64,000 nt of DNA from Ruegeria atlantica (GTDB lineage Bacteria > Pseudomonadota > Alphaproteobacteria > Rhodobacterales > Rhodobacteraceae), in the NCBI RefSeq assembly GCF_013032455.1, contig NZ_WQCF01000005.1:124001-188000 (forward strand), in the 5' to 3' direction. Below, piece by piece: positions 62,729 through 64,000 of the stretch; positions within the stretch are counted from its first letter, which is position 1; every line of letters begins with the position of its first letter. The position numbers and the translations under genes were made by a program. The notes under the pieces were generated by a model that saw only the letters and a program-made list of their open reading frames with translations, ran no database searches and was not told where the DNA came from.

Positions 62729-64000
62729 CTAATCCAGACCGGCTTCCCTCAGATTTCTGATTAATCTATCCAAACGGTGTTGCTCCTTATACGGTTGCTT
62801 CTGTGCGTATTCCCGCAATTTGAAATTCGGATGTAACCTACGCACTTTTTCAATGGCCCAAAGTGCATCTTCCTTGCACTTCAATGCACCGTTGCATGCA
62901 GCAAGCGCTAAATAAGGTTCAACGTTGCCACTGTCGAGGTTGATAGCGCTTTGGGCCGCTTCGATGGCCTCGTGATAACGTTCGCAACCATAGAGCGCAT
63001 TTGCGAGGATCGCCGGGTACATGGGAGGGTGAACTGGGGTCAGTCGCAGCGCGAATTGAGCGAATTCTATAGATTCGTTGGAACGGCCCAGAAAGTTCAG
63101 AACAGCAGCTTTGAGGGAATAGGCAGCAGGGCAGCTTGGTCGGGCTAATACCGCTGAATTGGCATGCGTTTCTGCGTCATCGAATTCACGGTTGCTCAAA
63201 TGAACTTGCGCTAGAACCAAGTGTGGATAACCAGTTACGTCATCGCGTCTAATGGCTTCCTGCGCTCGTGTGACTGCGAAGTCCAGTGTTTTCGACGGTG
63301 TTTCACATTGTCCAGACAAAGCCTCGAGCCAATAGGCTAAAGAGGCCGTGGCATATCCGGTGGCAGATTCAGGCTCAAGCTCAATGGACAATTCCAGTAG
63401 CCGTTGCGCCTCATTGAGTTCGGCATTGTTTTTCGAATCCCATAAGAGTGCTTCACCGTTGTAGTAACTCTGAAGGGCCATCGGATTTCGGAATGCGCCT
63501 CGCGCCAATCGGTCGGCTTCACCATGTATCAGCTGGATTTCCAAAGCCGTCACGATTTCTTCAATAATTGCATCCTGTATTTTGAACAGCCCAGAGATAT
63601 CGCCAACCTCTCGGTCAAATTGTCCTGCCCATAAGTATCGACCATTTGACACTTCCACGAGTTCAGCATTCACGCGAAGCTGACCACCCAATTTTTGCAG
63701 ATTTCCTTTGAGCACATACTGAACGCCAAAAGTCTGCCCAAACTCTTCAAGAGACATCTTTTTCGAACGTTGCATCGAAGGTGTCTCATCTCCGACAAGA
63801 ATAAGATGTGGGACTCTGATCAACGCGACGATCAACCCACTACTGATACTGTCAGCGATACTGCCTTGATCCTCTTCGGCGCTGAGGTTTTCAAATGGCT
63901 TTACCGCCAGAAAGGGTTTTCCGTATCCCAACTCCTGGAAGAGGTCAGAGCGTTTTCTTACTGCGCCAGTTCCAGCACTTGGATGAGGCATATCGGTCAA
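62729..64000 (-). CDS. C-terminal part of a TPR protein of the cyclase/CadC type (partial)
   Basis: The visible 423 aa are cut by the window edge. FLAVKPFENLSAEEDQGSIA and GVQYVLKGNLQKLGGQLRVN, then LWAGQFDREVGDI, form the TolB-like module found after the catalytic domain in many alphaproteobacterial adenylate cyclases and after DNA-binding domains in CadC-like proteins. Repeated TPR-type helices fill residues 170-400. The catalytic or DNA-binding N-terminus would lie beyond 64000. It converges on the Cache cyclase gene; their 3' ends are 210 nt apart. Confidence 0.75.
   Translation of the reverse strand: MTDMPHPSAGTGAVRKRSDLFQELGYGKPFLAVKPFENLSAEEDQGSIADSISSGLIVALIRVPHLILVGDETPSMQRSKKMSLEEFGQTFGVQYVLKGNLQKLGGQLRVNAELVEVSNGRYLWAGQFDREVGDISGLFKIQDAIIEEIVTALEIQLIHGEADRLARGAFRNPMALQSYYNGEALLWDSKNNAELNEAQRLLELSIELEPESATGYATASLAYWLEALSGQCETPSKTLDFAVTRAQEAIRRDDVTGYPHLVLAQVHLSNREFDDAETHANSAVLARPSCPAAYSLKAAVLNFLGRSNESIEFAQFALRLTPVHPPMYPAILANALYGCERYHEAIEAAQSAINLDSGNVEPYLALAACNGALKCKEDALWAIEKVRRLHPNFKLREYAQKQPYKEQHRLDRLIRNLREAGLD

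Noticed and set aside
1-64000. CRISPR arrays, rRNA or tRNA genes
   Set aside because: No regularly spaced direct repeats of CRISPR length, and no cloverleaf or rRNA-like stretches were recognised by eye; a tRNAscan or Infernal run would be decisive.

Overview
The window looks like part of an extrachromosomal replicon (megaplasmid or chromid) of a marine alphaproteobacterium of the Roseobacter group (Rhodobacterales). The evidence is the GC-rich coding style, the dense operons with 1-4 nt stop/start overlaps, the catabolic families typical of roseobacters (GcvT-type FAD oxidoreductase, TAXI-TRAP transporter, Ldh/DUF3726 genes, GTA-like spike base protein), and a replication module at 51.5-55.1 kb made of parB, parA and a divergent initiator with a DnaA-type domain. 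No rRNA, tRNA or CRISPR was seen.

Layout. 0-3.4 kb: a UDP-glucuronate epimerase, a decayed rtcR lacking its sensor domain, a small GTA/phage-type spike base gene and a ferritin. 3.8-9.3 kb: a tightly overlapping hydantoinase/oxoprolinase operon (hyuA, hyuB, a HisC-like aminotransferase and a maleate-isomerase-like Asp/Glu racemase). 9.4-11.9 kb: a lone GcvT-type FAD oxidoreductase. 12.3-15.7 kb: a cobalamin-riboswitch-controlled operon (DUF1636 protein plus a BtuFCD-like ABC importer). 15.9-17.8 kb: a DbpA-type RNA helicase. 18-25.3 kb: a polysaccharide segment (two glycosyltransferases, an MsbA-like exporter, and a membrane protein joining a glycosyltransferase-like domain to an alginate lyase domain), interrupted by an IS5-family remnant.

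25.5-41.1 kb holds two adjacent catabolic clusters, each with a LysR regulator. The first has a TAXI-TRAP importer, a DadA-like oxidase, a racemase, a TauE/SafE exporter, a CuyA/DcyD-like PLP enzyme and RidA. This suggests uptake and deamination of an amino acid, perhaps a sulfonated one. The second is a five-gene operon: aldehyde dehydrogenase, an M19-like protein without its usual zinc ligands, an uncharacterised 562-aa protein, DUF3726 and an Ldh-family dehydrogenase. 41.2-48.7 kb is a complete histidine utilisation locus of the HutF/HutG type (hutC, hutF / hutIHGU), followed by a nitrilase-family gene.

49.9-60.3 kb is the replicon backbone embedded in decayed insertion sequences, with three IS6-family remnants. 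ParA, ParB, three copies of a 16-bp palindrome that are good parS candidates, a set of TAGGGGGAC repeats and the initiator form the maintenance module. Between the second and third IS remnants is a convergent pair: a pyruvoyl (PSD/PsiD-type) decarboxylase and an APC-family antiporter. The window ends with two genes of class III cyclase type, one complete with a Cache-like sensor and one running off the edge.
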